DNA from: Allobosea sp. Root483D1
GTDB lineage: Bacteria; Pseudomonadota; Alphaproteobacteria; Rhizobiales; Beijerinckiaceae
Assembly (NCBI RefSeq): GCF_001429505.1
Contig: NZ_LMJW01000018.1
Coordinates: 83,998-147,997 of the forward strand
Reading direction: 5' to 3'
Length of the DNA stretch: 64,000 bases
Positions within the stretch are counted from its first letter, which is position 1. Every line of letters begins with the position of its first letter. Positions 1 through 9,283 of this stretch are shown here, piece by piece. Under the pieces are notes generated by a model. That model searched no databases. It was not told the DNA's origin and worked only from the letters and a program-made list of their open reading frames with translations. The position numbers and the translations under genes were made by a program.

Positions 1-22
1 GATGGGTCGAGGGAACTGCGTG

Positions 23-859
23 ATGGCGCGCATCGATATGCGCAACAGGAGCCGATATTGGAACGCACCCGGCGTCGACGGCCTCAGCTGCCTTCACGCC
101 GACTTCACGACGCATGACTACGCGCCGCATCAGCACGACGCCTTCGTCATTGCCGTGACAGAAAGCGGGGGCTCCGAATTCAAGAGCCGCGGCCGCAGCG
201 ACGAAGCCCGTGAGAGTGTCCTTCTGGTCTTCAATCCAGCCGAGCCGCATTCCGGCCGGATGGGCTGGAGCAAAGGCTGGCGCTACCGCTCGATCTATCT
301 GACGCAGCCTGCCATCGACCAGGTGACGGCCGATCTCGGGATCGCCCGGCCGGCCTATTTCATGCGCAATGTCCTCGGCGATGCCGATCTGATCGCGGCC
401 TTCACGCGGCTGCACCGCAGCCTCGACGATGGCCGGGATCCGCTCGAAGAGCGTGAACTCCTCGTCGCCAGCTTCGGTCAGCTCTTCGCCCGCCATGGCG
501 ACGGTGCCCGGTCGATCCCGATCGCGCCTCGGGACGAGGCCGCGGTTTCGCGCGTTGCGAAGCGGATGGCTTCGCGGCATGCCGAGAGTCGGCTCAGCCT
601 GAACGAGATGGGGCTTTGGGTCGACATGACCCCGTTCCAGCTCATCGGTCTGTTCAAGCGTACGGTCGGGCTGACGCCTCACGCCTATCTGACCCAACTC
701 CGCTTGAAGGCGGCAATCCGACAGCTGAAAGCAGGCGCGCCTATCGCAGACGCGGCTCTGGCCAGTGGTTTCTACGACCAGAGCGCGCTGACCAGGCACT
801 TCAAGCGCTCGTTCGGGATCACGCCGCTTCAGTACCAACGGGCCGGCTCTGCCAGCTGA
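23..859 (+). CDS. AraC family transcriptional regulator
   Basis: This is a DNA-binding regulator of 278 residues. The N-terminal part (about residues 15-150) looks like the cupin-type ligand-sensing domain of AraC proteins, with several His residues near the start. Residues about 175-278 form the double helix-turn-helix, ending in the family signature around SALTRHFKRSFGITPLQYQ. I place the start at the ATG at 23 because GAGGGAA lies 7 bases upstream; an in-frame ATG at 2 has no visible ribosome site. The ligand is unknown. The alanyl-tRNA editing gene and a DMT exporter follow on the same strand and could be targets, but this is inference only. Confidence 0.88.
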   Translation: MARIDMRNRSRYWNAPGVDGLSCLHADFTTHDYAPHQHDAFVIAVTESGGSEFKSRGRSDEARESVLLVFNPAEPHSGRMGWSKGWRYRSIYLTQPAIDQVTADLGIARPAYFMRNVLGDADLIAAFTRLHRSLDDGRDPLEERELLVASFGQLFARHGDGARSIPIAPRDEAAVSRVAKRMASRHAESRLSLNEMGLWVDMTPFQLIGLFKRTVGLTPHAYLTQLRLKAAIRQLKAGAPIADAALASGFYDQSALTRHFKRSFGITPLQYQRAGSAS

Positions 860-900
860 GCGATCAATTTCCGCCAATACCGTGCTGAAGCAGCTCGCCA

Positions 901-922
901 GGCTCCTTGTCGAAAAGGAGCC
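901..922 (+). promoter_or_regulatory. RBS-sequestering hairpin before alanyl-tRNA editing gene
   Basis: A perfect 8-bp inverted repeat, GGCTCCTT and AAGGAGCC, is separated by a 6-base loop. The right arm contains AAGGAG, the ribosome binding site of the GTG start at 928. If the hairpin forms in the mRNA, it would hide the Shine-Dalgarno sequence. Confidence 0.55.
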
Positions 923-927
923 TTCGC

Positions 928-1647
928 GTGACGCGTTATTTCTGTCTGGACGAGCCGGAGGTGTTCGACCTCGAAACCGCGGTCGTGGCTGCCGAGCCGG
1001 GCCGCGTCCGGCTCGATCGCTCGCCGTTCTATCCTGGCGGTGGCGGCCAGCTCGCCGACAGGGGAACATTGCACTGGTCCGGCGGCGAGGTCCCGATCGC
1101 CGGCTTCGAGATTCTAGGCGACGGCATCTGGCACCTGCTTGCCGCGCCGGTGATGCTTTCGGGCGCCGTCGCTGCGCAGGTCGACCGCCCGTTCCGGCAG
1201 CTGATGCGCGAACTCCATACCGATCTGCACATCGTCAATGCGCTGGTCTACCAGCGCTTCGACGGCGCGCTCGTGACCGGCGTCCAGATGAACGAGGACG
1301 GCACGGCGCGGATCGATTTCGACTTAGCCGAAGCCGACAATGAGCGCCTGCGCAGCCTCGAAGGCGCCATCAACGACGTGATCAGGCAGGACCTGCCGGT
1401 CGGCGAAACCTATGTCGGTGAAGACGAAGCGTTCGACGAGCCTGGCCTGATCCGCTCGCGCTCGGTCACGCCGCCGCCGACGGCCGATGGCAAGATCAGG
1501 GTCGTCGAGATCGTCGGGCTCGATCGCCAGGCCTGCGGCGGCACGCATCTGGCGTCGACGGGAGCGTCGCGCCCGCTGCGGATCCTGAAGATCGACAACA
1601 AGGGCCGCCATAACCGGCGCCTTCGCATCGGCCTCGACGGCGTGTGA
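928..1647 (+). CDS. Alanyl-tRNA editing protein (AlaX-type, trans-editing)
   Basis: This 239-residue freestanding homologue of the AlaRS editing domain should hydrolyse Ser-tRNA(Ala) or Gly-tRNA(Ala) in the cytoplasm. The zinc-binding signature is complete: HTDLH (His97, His101) and CGGTH (Cys203, His207). The N-terminal segment with PFYPGGGGQ matches the glycine-rich motif of longer AlaX-type proteins. The start is the GTG at 928, with AAAAGGAG 7 bases upstream; an upstream in-frame TTG at 907 is less likely. The ribosome site is part of a perfect hairpin. The stop codon abuts the DMT transporter gene, suggesting a two-gene operon. Confidence 0.9.
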   Translation: MTRYFCLDEPEVFDLETAVVAAEPGRVRLDRSPFYPGGGGQLADRGTLHWSGGEVPIAGFEILGDGIWHLLAAPVMLSGAVAAQVDRPFRQLMRELHTDLHIVNALVYQRFDGALVTGVQMNEDGTARIDFDLAEADNERLRSLEGAINDVIRQDLPVGETYVGEDEAFDEPGLIRSRSVTPPPTADGKIRVVEIVGLDRQACGGTHLASTGASRPLRILKIDNKGRHNRRLRIGLDGV

Positions 1648-1655
1648 GGCCGGCG

Positions 1656-2603
1656 ATGTCAGCGCTGTTGAAAGGGTTTTGGGCGCGTCCGCTTCTGCTG
1701 CTCTGGCTGCCGCCGCTGTTCTGGGCAGGCAATCTCGTTCTCGGCCGCGCGCTCGGGCCAAGCTTTCCGCCAGTCTCGCTCGCCGTCGGGCGCTGGCTCG
1801 TCGCGCTGGCCTGCCTTGCCCCCTTCATCGGCCGGCAGGCCTGGCGTGAGCGCGGGCTGCTGCGGCAGCATCTTGCCCTGATCGTCGCCTGTGGCGCCTT
1901 CGGTGTCGCCGGCTACAATGCGCTGGGTTACCTCGCGCTGCGGACGACGCCCGCCGCCAGCGTCGCCTTCCTGAACTCGACCTTGCCGCTGATGGTGCCG
2001 CTCGCGGCCTTCGCACTCGGGGTCGAGCGCGTTTCCGGCCGGACGCTTGCGGGCATCGCGCTGTCCTTTGCTGGGGTGATCTGGATCGTCGCACGCGGCG
2101 ACCTGCAGCAGCTGCGCGGATTGCGGGCCGATGGCGGCGAGTTGCTCGTGCTCATCGCCGTCGCAAACTACGCGGTCTACTCCGTCCTGCTGCGGCGTAA
2201 GCCGGCAGCCTTGAGCCCGCTCGTCTTTCTGGCGGCAACGATGGCGGCCGGCCTGTTGGTGCTGGCGCCGTTCTGGGCCTTCGAGCTGGCGCAAGGCGCG
2301 CGCATTCCGACCGATGCGGGCTCGGTCGCGGCGGTTCTCTATATCGGCGTGTTCGCCTCGCTCATCGCCTTCATCCTCTGGGGGCACTGCGTGGCGACGC
2401 TCGGGCCCAGCGTCACCGGGGTGTCGTTCCATCTGGTGGCGCTGTTCACGGCCTTGCTTGCGGTCGCGGTTCTGGGCGAGCCGGTGCACGGCTTCCACCT
2501 TGTCGGGATGGCTCTGATCCTCGCCGGATTCTTCCTCCCGACCGGGACCTGGGGGAGCGCTCGACTACGACCAGCACGGCAACCCGGCACATCCCGGCTC
2601 TGA
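1656..2603 (+). CDS. DMT superfamily transporter (EamA family)
   Basis: This is an inner-membrane permease of 315 residues with about ten hydrophobic segments arranged as two EamA repeats, the usual size and layout of drug/metabolite exporters. The substrate cannot be told from sequence. The ATG at 1656 is preferred; a GTG at 1644 overlaps the stop of the preceding gene and is an alternative start. Transcription is probably shared with the alanyl-tRNA editing gene, and argE-like follows after 8 bases. Exporters of this family beside amino-acid enzymes often export amino acids, but here that is a guess. Confidence 0.85.
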   Translation: MSALLKGFWARPLLLLWLPPLFWAGNLVLGRALGPSFPPVSLAVGRWLVALACLAPFIGRQAWRERGLLRQHLALIVACGAFGVAGYNALGYLALRTTPAASVAFLNSTLPLMVPLAAFALGVERVSGRTLAGIALSFAGVIWIVARGDLQQLRGLRADGGELLVLIAVANYAVYSVLLRRKPAALSPLVFLAATMAAGLLVLAPFWAFELAQGARIPTDAGSVAAVLYIGVFASLIAFILWGHCVATLGPSVTGVSFHLVALFTALLAVAVLGEPVHGFHLVGMALILAGFFLPTGTWGSARLRPARQPGTSRL

Positions 2604-2611
2604 GAAGCGCC

Positions 2612-3712
2612 ATGGATACGATCGAGATTCTGCAAAAGCTCGTGGCCTTCGACACCACCTCGCAGCGCTCCAATCTCGATCTGGTCCACTGGGCCGCCGA
2701 TTACCTCGAGAGCGCTGGCGCGCGGGTGCGCCTGACCAGCGACGCCTCGGGCGAAAAGGCCAACATCCTGGCGACGATCGGGCCGGATCAGCCGGGAGGC
2801 ATCGTCCTCTCCGGGCATACCGATGTCGTCACCGTCGACGACCAGGATTGGGCGAGCGATCCGTTCGCGCTCGCCGGCCGGGATGGGCGCCTGCATGGCC
2901 GCGGCGCCGTCGACATGAAGGGCTTCGTCGCGGCCTGCCTCGCAGCTGTCCCGGGCTGGCGGGCCAGCGAGCTGCGGCGGCCGATCCATCTTGCCCTGTC
3001 CTATGACGAGGAGGTCGGCTGCCTTGGCGTGCCGCTGTTGATCGCCGACATGCTGGCGCATGGCCCGCTGCCGGCGCTCGCCATCATCGGGGAGCCGACG
3101 CAGATGCACATCGGGCTCAGCCATCGCGGCTTCTATGGCTATCGCAGCGTCTTCCATGGCCGCGCCGCCCATTCGAGCGACCCCCTTCTCGGCGCCAGCG
3201 CGATCGAGCCGGCGGCGGCACTCGTGGCCAGCCTTACCGCCCTCGGGGGAGGGCAGAGCAGCGGTCGAACAACTGTCAACATCGGCAGGATCGAGGGCGG
3301 GAATGCCATCAACATCATTCCCGAACGCTGCGAGGTCGTCTGGGAGTTCCGGCCGCCCGATGAAGCTGCGGCACGGGCCGTGCTCGCCGCCGTCGAAGAC
3401 CTGGCGGCTGGGCTGGCTGCCGGGGTGAGCGTCGAAACGGCCTCGCTAGCGAGCGTGCCGCCGCTCGACTGCGCGGCGGGCAGTCCGGCTGCCGGAGTGG
3501 TACGCGAGCTCGGGGGCTTGTGGCCGCCGATCGCGATGCCGTTCGGGACCGAGGCAGGCTTCTTCCAGCAGGCGGGCATCCCGGCTTTGGTCTGCGGTCC
3601 GGGCTCGATCGCACAGGCGCATCAGCCGAATGAGTGGATCGCCATGACTGAACTCGACGCGGCGGACCAACTTCTGACGCGCGTCGGTGCCTGGGCGGCC
3701 GCAGAGAGTTGA
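2612..3712 (+). CDS. argE: Acetylornithine deacetylase (ArgE-type M20 peptidase)
   Basis: This 366-residue M20 metalloenzyme is expected to hydrolyse N2-acetylornithine to ornithine and acetate in arginine biosynthesis. The metal ligands are visible: SGHTD (His69, Asp71), the bridging Asp101 in GAVDMKG, and the catalytic glutamate pair in YDEEVG (133-134). The GEPT motif and the central dimerisation domain are present. The start codon lies just after the upstream transporter gene, so the three genes 928-3712 look like one unit. Related M20 deacetylases acting on other N-acyl amino acids cannot be excluded. Confidence 0.82.
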   Translation: MDTIEILQKLVAFDTTSQRSNLDLVHWAADYLESAGARVRLTSDASGEKANILATIGPDQPGGIVLSGHTDVVTVDDQDWASDPFALAGRDGRLHGRGAVDMKGFVAACLAAVPGWRASELRRPIHLALSYDEEVGCLGVPLLIADMLAHGPLPALAIIGEPTQMHIGLSHRGFYGYRSVFHGRAAHSSDPLLGASAIEPAAALVASLTALGGGQSSGRTTVNIGRIEGGNAINIIPERCEVVWEFRPPDEAAARAVLAAVEDLAAGLAAGVSVETASLASVPPLDCAAGSPAAGVVRELGGLWPPIAMPFGTEAGFFQQAGIPALVCGPGSIAQAHQPNEWIAMTELDAADQLLTRVGAWAAAES

Positions 3713-3771
3713 GATCGGTCAGGCGGGCGCTCCTTGTCTCAAGGCGCAGCGGAGAAGGAAATCTCACCGCG

Positions 3772-4314
3772 TCACGGGGCGAAACTGACCACCGGAGCTT
3801 CGACGCGGCAGGTTTCTTCGACCGATGGTTTGGTGGCGGTTCTCGTCAGTTCGAATCTGGAGCACAGATTGCCGTAGCCGGGTGTTGCCACCGTGCCCGA
3901 CATGTTGGTGCCGCCTTGCCCGACCCGCCCGTGCAGGTCGACGGTGATGTAGCCGGCCGGTCGCTTGATCCAGGTGGAGCCGATGATGTCGACCGCGCCG
4001 CCACTCCTGATGCGGCCTGAGACCGTGAAGCAGCCATCAGGCACGGTGATGTTCTCGCGCACGGCGTAGAACTGGAACACGCCGGAAAATTCGCGGCCAT
4101 CTTGCGGGTCGATCGTTAGGGTCAGCCCGGTCTTCCCCTGCGCGCAGACATAGGTGCCTTGCCAGTTTCCGGTGAGTGCGGCGGAGGCGTCCTGGGCCCG
4201 AACCGACGGTGCCAGCATGGCCATGAGCGCCAGCGCCGGAGCCGTGATCACATAAGCAACCGCCGGCCTGCCCCAGCGGGCCGTGAAGGGAGCCGTTTGC
4301 CTCCGCGCTATCAC
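3772..4314 (-). CDS. Secreted protein of unknown function
   Basis: I do not recognise a functional family. The product of about 180 residues has an N-terminal arginine-rich segment and a hydrophobic stretch ending near PSVRA, which looks like a signal peptide cleaved before QDAS. The mature part is rich in alternating polar and hydrophobic residues (GNWQGTYVC, then WIKRPAGYITVDLHG), suggesting a beta-sheet, lipocalin-like fold, with four cysteines. The GTG start at 4314 overlaps the stop of the upstream acyl-CoA ligase as GTGA, implying translational coupling. A GTG at about 4252 would shorten the leader and is the alternative. Confidence 0.65.
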   Translation of the reverse strand: MIARRQTAPFTARWGRPAVAYVITAPALALMAMLAPSVRAQDASAALTGNWQGTYVCAQGKTGLTLTIDPQDGREFSGVFQFYAVRENITVPDGCFTVSGRIRSGGAVDIIGSTWIKRPAGYITVDLHGRVGQGGTNMSGTVATPGYGNLCSRFELTRTATKPSVEETCRVEAPVVSFAP

Positions 4315-5939
4315 AATGCCCGCGCCATCTCGCGCAGCTTGAACTTCTGGATCTTGCCGGTCGAGGTCTTGGGCACCTCGGTGAAGACCACCGTCCGCGG
4401 GCATTTGAACGAGGCGAGCAGGGTCTTGCACCAGGCGATGATCTCGTCCTGCGTGGCGCTCTGACCGGGCTTCAATTCGACGAAGGCGCAGGGGGTCTCG
4501 CCCCATTTCTCGTCGGGGCGGGCGACGACAGCGGCGGCCTGCACCGCCGGGTGCTTGTAGAGCGCATCCTCGACCTCGATCGAGGAGATGTTCTCGCCGC
4601 CGGAGATGATGATGTCCTTGGAGCGGTCCTTGAGCTGGATGTAACCGTCGGGATGCATCACGCCGAGATCGCCGGAGTGGAACCAGCCGCCCGCGAAGGC
4701 GGCCTTGGTCGATTTCGGGTTCTTGAGATAGCCCTTCATCACGACATTGCCGCGGAACATCACCTCGCCGAGCGTCTGGCCGTCATGCGGCACGGGCTCC
4801 AGCGTCTCGGGGTCGCGGACATCGAGCCCTTCCAACGCCGGATAGCGCACGCCCTGGCGCGCCTTGAGCGCCGCCTGCTCGCCGCCGGACAGGGCGTCCC
4901 AGGCGCCGTTCCACTCGTTGACCACGGCGGGACCATAGACCTCGGTCAGCCCGTAGAGATGGACGACGTTGAAGCCGGCCTGCGCCATGCCGGCGAGCAC
5001 TGCTTCGGGCGGCGGCGCGGCGGCGGTGAAGAAATTGACCTGCTGGGCGAAGCTGCGCCGCTCCGCCTCGGGCGCGTTGAGAAGCGCCGACATCACGATC
5101 GGCGCGCCGCACATATGGGTGACGCCATGGTCGGCCAGCGCATCGTACATCGCCTTGGCCCGGACCTGGCGCAGGCAGACATGGGTGCCGGCGAGCAGCG
5201 AGATCGTCCAAGGGAAGCACCAGCCATTGCAGTGGAACATCGGCAGGGTCCAGAGATAGACCGGGTGCCTCCCCATGCCGCCGGTGAGCACGTTCGAGGT
5301 CGCGAGCAGGTTGGCGCCGCGATGGTGGTAGACCACGCCCTTGGGATCGCCGGTGGTGCCGGAGGTGTAGTTCAGCGCGATCGCGTCCCACTCGTCCGAT
5401 GGCATCAGCCAGTCGAAATCGGGATCGCCCTGCTTGAGCAACTCCTCGTACTCGATGCTGCCGAGGCGCTCGCCCGGCCCGTCATAGACCGGGTCGTCAT
5501 AGTCGATGACGAGCGGCTTCACCTTGCAGAGCGCCAGCGCCTCCTTGACCGTCTTCGAGAACTCGCGATCGGCGATCAGCACCCTGGCCTCGCCATGGTC
5601 GAGCGAGAAGGCGATGATCGCGGCATCGAGGCGGGTGTTGAGCGTGTTCAGCACCGCCCCGCACATCGGCACGCCGTAATGGCATTCGAGCATGGCCGGG
5701 GTGTTCGGCAGCATCGCCGCCACCGTGTCGTTCTTGCCGATGCCGTGCTGCTTCAGGGCCGAGGCGAGACGGCGGGTGCGGGCGTAGAGCTCGGCGTAAG
5801 GCCGCTTCAGCGGGCCATGGACGACGGCGACATGGTTCGGGAAGACGCTGGCGGCGCGCTCGAGGAAGGGCAGCGGCGAGAGCGGCTGGAAGTTCGCCGG
5901 GTTGCGATCGAGATCGGTGTCGTAAGGGGAGATCGGCAT
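4311..5939 (-). CDS. AMP-dependent acyl-CoA synthetase
   Basis: This is a cytoplasmic acyl-CoA ligase of 542 residues. The adenylation motif reads YTSGTTGDPKGV, followed by the GWFHSGD and LKDRSKDIIISGGENI core motifs and the C-terminal lysine motif KTSTGKIQKF. Length and motif spelling match the medium/long-chain or DmdB-like branch rather than acetyl-CoA synthetase. The fatty or aromatic acid used is unknown. The gene is followed by a coupled small secreted protein on the same strand and preceded by a TSUP permease gene. Confidence 0.88.
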   Translation of the reverse strand: MPISPYDTDLDRNPANFQPLSPLPFLERAASVFPNHVAVVHGPLKRPYAELYARTRRLASALKQHGIGKNDTVAAMLPNTPAMLECHYGVPMCGAVLNTLNTRLDAAIIAFSLDHGEARVLIADREFSKTVKEALALCKVKPLVIDYDDPVYDGPGERLGSIEYEELLKQGDPDFDWLMPSDEWDAIALNYTSGTTGDPKGVVYHHRGANLLATSNVLTGGMGRHPVYLWTLPMFHCNGWCFPWTISLLAGTHVCLRQVRAKAMYDALADHGVTHMCGAPIVMSALLNAPEAERRSFAQQVNFFTAAAPPPEAVLAGMAQAGFNVVHLYGLTEVYGPAVVNEWNGAWDALSGGEQAALKARQGVRYPALEGLDVRDPETLEPVPHDGQTLGEVMFRGNVVMKGYLKNPKSTKAAFAGGWFHSGDLGVMHPDGYIQLKDRSKDIIISGGENISSIEVEDALYKHPAVQAAAVVARPDEKWGETPCAFVELKPGQSATQDEIIAWCKTLLASFKCPRTVVFTEVPKTSTGKIQKFKLREMARAL

Positions 5940-6001
5940 GGCGTTCGGCGTTCCCGGCTGGTGTTGCCGACCAGCCTAGAAGCGCGTCCCGCCTCCCGCA
6001 A

Positions 6002-6760
6002 TCAGCCGAAGAGCGGACGCAGGCCGTCGAAGACGAGTTTCACGCCGACTGCGATCAGCAGCCAGTAGATGATGGTGTAGAAGCGCTCGGCCGGGACGCG
6101 CCTGACCAGCCAGACGCCGGCGATGGTCGAGAGGATCGCGACCGGGGCGAGTGCGGCCGAGGCCATCAGGTTCTGCGGGCTGAACTGGCCGAGGACGAAA
6201 TAGGGCAGCACCTTGATCCAGTTCATCAGCGCGAAGAACAGCGCGCCGGTGCCGACAAAGACCGCCGGCGGCAGGCGTTGCGGCATGGTGTAGATCTGGA
6301 AGGGTGGGCCGCCGGCATGGGCGATCATGCTGGTGAAGCCGCAGATCGCCCCCCAGAGCGTTCCGGCCGCATAGTTCGCCTTGGTCACCGGCTGGGCTGC
6401 CGTCTTGCCGGCGAGGAGGCGGCGCAGCGCGAAGCCGATCGAGATCATCCCGACCGCGAGGCCGACGACGGCATCGGAGACCTTCGCCGCCAGGAGATAG
6501 CCGACGAGCACGCCGAGCAGCATGCCGGGGATCAGGGTGGCGAGGTTGCGGCGATCGAAGTCGCGGCGATAGGACCAGACCGAGACGACGTCCTGGATGA
6601 TCAGGATTGGCAGCATGATCGCCGCCGCCTGCACCGGCGAGACGATCAGCGCCATCAACGGCAGCGAAAGCAGGCTCAGGCCCGCAAAGCCGCCCTTGGA
6701 CAGCCCCATCAGGATGACGGCCGGCACCATGATGGCGAAGAAGGTGAGGTCGAAGGTCAT
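6002..6760 (-). CDS. TauE/SafE (TSUP) family sulfite exporter-like permease
   Basis: This is a membrane protein of 252 residues with about eight hydrophobic helices. The N-terminal FAIMVPAVILMGLSKGGFAG is characteristic of TSUP permeases, which move sulfite, sulfoacetate or related anions. The start is taken at 6760 because the homologous protein begins MTFDL. The longer reading frame to 6865 adds a stretch without family resemblance. It lies upstream of the acyl-CoA ligase on the same strand, with a gap of about 60 bases. A second, divergent TSUP copy lies at 30308-31087. Confidence 0.85.
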   Translation of the reverse strand: MTFDLTFFAIMVPAVILMGLSKGGFAGLSLLSLPLMALIVSPVQAAAIMLPILIIQDVVSVWSYRRDFDRRNLATLIPGMLLGVLVGYLLAAKVSDAVVGLAVGMISIGFALRRLLAGKTAAQPVTKANYAAGTLWGAICGFTSMIAHAGGPPFQIYTMPQRLPPAVFVGTGALFFALMNWIKVLPYFVLGQFSPQNLMASAALAPVAILSTIAGVWLVRRVPAERFYTIIYWLLIAVGVKLVFDGLRPLFG

Positions 6761-6948
6761 CGTCCCGCGCGGCTGCCGGCTGGGCCGGCTGTGCAGCACA
6801 GCCCATGCGGTTGCGCTGAAAGTCTGACAGAGGAGCGCTTGCACGCAAGCGGCGGACATGGGCACGATCCCGCGCCAAATCCGGCCCGCAGACGGCCAGC
6901 CCTGAGCGAAGCTCTAGGCCCAATACCAGGCGAAGAGGAACGCTTTTG

Positions 6949-8865
6949 ATGACTGCCAGCCATGCAAGCCGCTATGCTGAGATCTATGCCGCCTGGCAGC
7001 GGGACCCGGAAGGCTATTGGGCCGAGATCGCGGGGGGCATCGAGTGGATCAAGCCGCCGCAGCAGATCTTCGACGCGGAGGCCGGCATCTATGGCCGCTG
7101 GTTCCCGGATGCGAGCTGCAACACCTGCTTCAACGCGCTGGATAGGCATGTCCGTGATGGCCGCGCCGAGCAGACGGCGCTGATCTACGACAGCCCGGTC
7201 ACCGGCACCAAGCAGCGTTTCACCTACGCTGAGATGCTCGACGAGGTGTCGACCCTCGCGGCCGTGTTGCAGGACCAGGGCGTCGGCAAGGGCGATCGCG
7301 TCATCCTCTACATGCCGATGATCCCCGAAGCAGCCATTGCCATGCTGGCCTGCGCTCGGATCGGCGCGGTGCATTCGGTGGTGTTCGGCGGCTTTGCGGC
7401 GAAGGAGCTGGCGACCCGTATCGACGACGCCACGCCGAAGCTGATCATGACCGCGACCTGCGGCATCGAGCCGACGCGCGTGGTCGAATACAAGCCGTTG
7501 CTCGACGCCGCGATCGATCTTTCGACGCACAAGCCCGATGCCTGCATCGTGCTGCAACGGCCGCAGGTCGATGCCTCCATGCATGTCAGCCGCGACAAGA
7601 ACTGGCGCACGCTCGTCGCCGCCGCCCGCGCAAACGGTCGCAAGGCTGACTGCGTCGAGGTCGCCGCGACCGACCCACTCTATGTGCTCTACACTTCCGG
7701 CACGACCGGCAGACCCAAGGGCGTGGTGCGCGACAATGGCGGTCACATGGTCATGCTGCTGGCGACGATGACGCAGCTCTACGACGTCAGGCCCGGCGAG
7801 GTGATGTTCACGGCGTCCGATGTCGGCTGGGTCGTCGGCCACAGCTATATCGTCTACGGCCCGCTGCTGCTCGGCGCGACCTCGATCCTCTACGAGGGTA
7901 AGCCGGTCGGCACGCCCGATCCCGGCGCCTATTGGCGGGTGATCGCGGAGCATAAGGCGGTGGCGATGTTCACGGCGCCGACCGCTTTCCGGGCGATCCG
8001 CAAGGACGACCCGCAGGCGACCTATCTCAAGAACTACGATCTCTCGCAGTTCCGCACGCTCTTCCTCGCAGGCGAGCGGGCCGATCCCGACACGCTGAAA
8101 TGGGCCGAGGAGGTGCTGAAGGTGCCGGTGGTCGACCATTGGTGGCAGACCGAGACCGGCGCCTGCATGGTCGGCAATCCGGTCGGCCTCGGCCTTCTGC
8201 CGATCAAGCACGGCTCGCCGAGCGTGCCGCTGCCGGGCTACGACATCCAGTGCCTCGACGAAGGCGGCAAGCCCGTGCCGGCCGGGACGATGGGCGCGAT
8301 CGTCGCCAAGCTGCCGCTGCCGCCCGGCGCGCTGCCGACGCTTTGGCAGGACGATGCCCGCTTCCGCAGCGCCTATCTCGAAACCTATCCCGGCTTCTAC
8401 AACACCTCGGATGCCGGTTTCATCGACGCGGACGGCTATGTCTTCATCATGGGCCGCACCGACGACATCATCAACGTCGCCGGCCACCGTCTCTCGACCG
8501 GTGGCATGGAGGAGGTGCTGGCCTCGCATCCGGCCGTGGCCGAGTGCGCCGTGGTCGGAATCAGGGACGGGCTCAAGGGCGAGCAGCCCTGCGGCTTCGT
8601 GGTGATGAAGGCCGGGGTGACGCAGTCGCCGGCAGAGGTCGAGAAGGAGCTGGTCGGGCTGGTGCGCGACAGGATCGGTCCCGTCGCCGCCTTCAAGCTC
8701 GCGATCACGGTGGCGCGCCTGCCGAAGACGCGCTCCGGCAAGATCCTGCGCGCCACGATGAAGAAGATCGCCGATGGCGAGGAGTACGCCATGCCGGCGA
8801 CGATCGAGGATCCGGCGGTGCTGGCTGAGATCGGCGTCGCGCTGAAGGGCAGGGGGCTGGGCTGA
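6949..8865 (+). CDS. prpE: Propionyl-CoA synthetase
   Basis: This 638-residue acyl-CoA ligase of the acetyl/propionyl-CoA synthetase type activates propionate with ATP and CoA. Visible features are the N-terminal ACAS segment (YAAWQRDPEGYW), the P-loop YTSGTTGRPKG, the WWQTETG motif, the GRTDDIINVAGHR hinge, and the C-terminal RSGKILR carrying the acetylatable lysine. The sequence resembles PrpE more than Acs in its N-terminal part (SCNTCFNALDRHV). The ATG at 6949 has AAGAGGAA upstream; a TTG immediately before it is the alternative. No prp or methylcitrate genes are adjacent. Confidence 0.88.
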   Translation: MTASHASRYAEIYAAWQRDPEGYWAEIAGGIEWIKPPQQIFDAEAGIYGRWFPDASCNTCFNALDRHVRDGRAEQTALIYDSPVTGTKQRFTYAEMLDEVSTLAAVLQDQGVGKGDRVILYMPMIPEAAIAMLACARIGAVHSVVFGGFAAKELATRIDDATPKLIMTATCGIEPTRVVEYKPLLDAAIDLSTHKPDACIVLQRPQVDASMHVSRDKNWRTLVAAARANGRKADCVEVAATDPLYVLYTSGTTGRPKGVVRDNGGHMVMLLATMTQLYDVRPGEVMFTASDVGWVVGHSYIVYGPLLLGATSILYEGKPVGTPDPGAYWRVIAEHKAVAMFTAPTAFRAIRKDDPQATYLKNYDLSQFRTLFLAGERADPDTLKWAEEVLKVPVVDHWWQTETGACMVGNPVGLGLLPIKHGSPSVPLPGYDIQCLDEGGKPVPAGTMGAIVAKLPLPPGALPTLWQDDARFRSAYLETYPGFYNTSDAGFIDADGYVFIMGRTDDIINVAGHRLSTGGMEEVLASHPAVAECAVVGIRDGLKGEQPCGFVVMKAGVTQSPAEVEKELVGLVRDRIGPVAAFKLAITVARLPKTRSGKILRATMKKIADGEEYAMPATIEDPAVLAEIGVALKGRGLG

Positions 8866-8959
8866 AGTTGCATCGTGCAATTCGGCGACAATACAACTTT
8901 ACGTTGCTTTAAATAGAATCGTTCAGGATCGCAGGCGCTTATCCTGCCGGATCTAAACG

Positions 8960-9283
8960 ATGGCGTTTCGCCCACGCATCGGACTGCTGGCTCTGGCGAT
9001 CGGTGCGCTGCTCGCGCCGGTCGGCGTCATCCTTGCGCCGCGCGACGGTGCGACCGTTCTCGTGCTCGCGGCAAGCTCTGTTGCCGCGGCCGAGGCCGTG
9101 AGCCTTGCTGACGGTGTCATCCTCGCACCGGTCGGCCGTTTCGGCTTGCTGGCCCGCTCGGCCGTCCCCGGCTTTTCAACCCGCCTCTACAGCTCCGGCG
9201 CCGCGCTCGTCCTGGCCGGGCTGGGCGGCGGCTGCTCCGGCCAGGCGCGCGATCCCTTCATCTCAGCGAGACGGTCCCCATGA
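8960..9283 (+). CDS. Small hydrophobic protein coupled to chemoreceptor
   Basis: This is an unrecognised 107-residue ORF. It has a positively charged N-terminus followed by an alanine/leucine-rich hydrophobic segment (about residues 8-28), a second moderately hydrophobic stretch (36-65), and a basic tail. Its stop overlaps the start of the chemoreceptor gene by ATGA at 9280-9283, the usual arrangement for translational coupling. That arrangement is the main reason to believe it is expressed. Codon use is GC-rich like its neighbours. The sequence before it (8870-8935) is locally AT-rich and could hold the promoter. It could also be a non-coding leader. Confidence 0.45.
   Translation: MAFRPRIGLLALAIGALLAPVGVILAPRDGATVLVLAASSVAAAEAVSLADGVILAPVGRFGLLARSAVPGFSTRLYSSGAALVLAGLGGGCSGQARDPFISARRSP

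Noticed and set aside
3709..4020. Short plus-strand frame after argE
   Set aside because: It overlaps the secreted protein gene on the opposite strand and has no ribosome site; the opposite product has a signal peptide.
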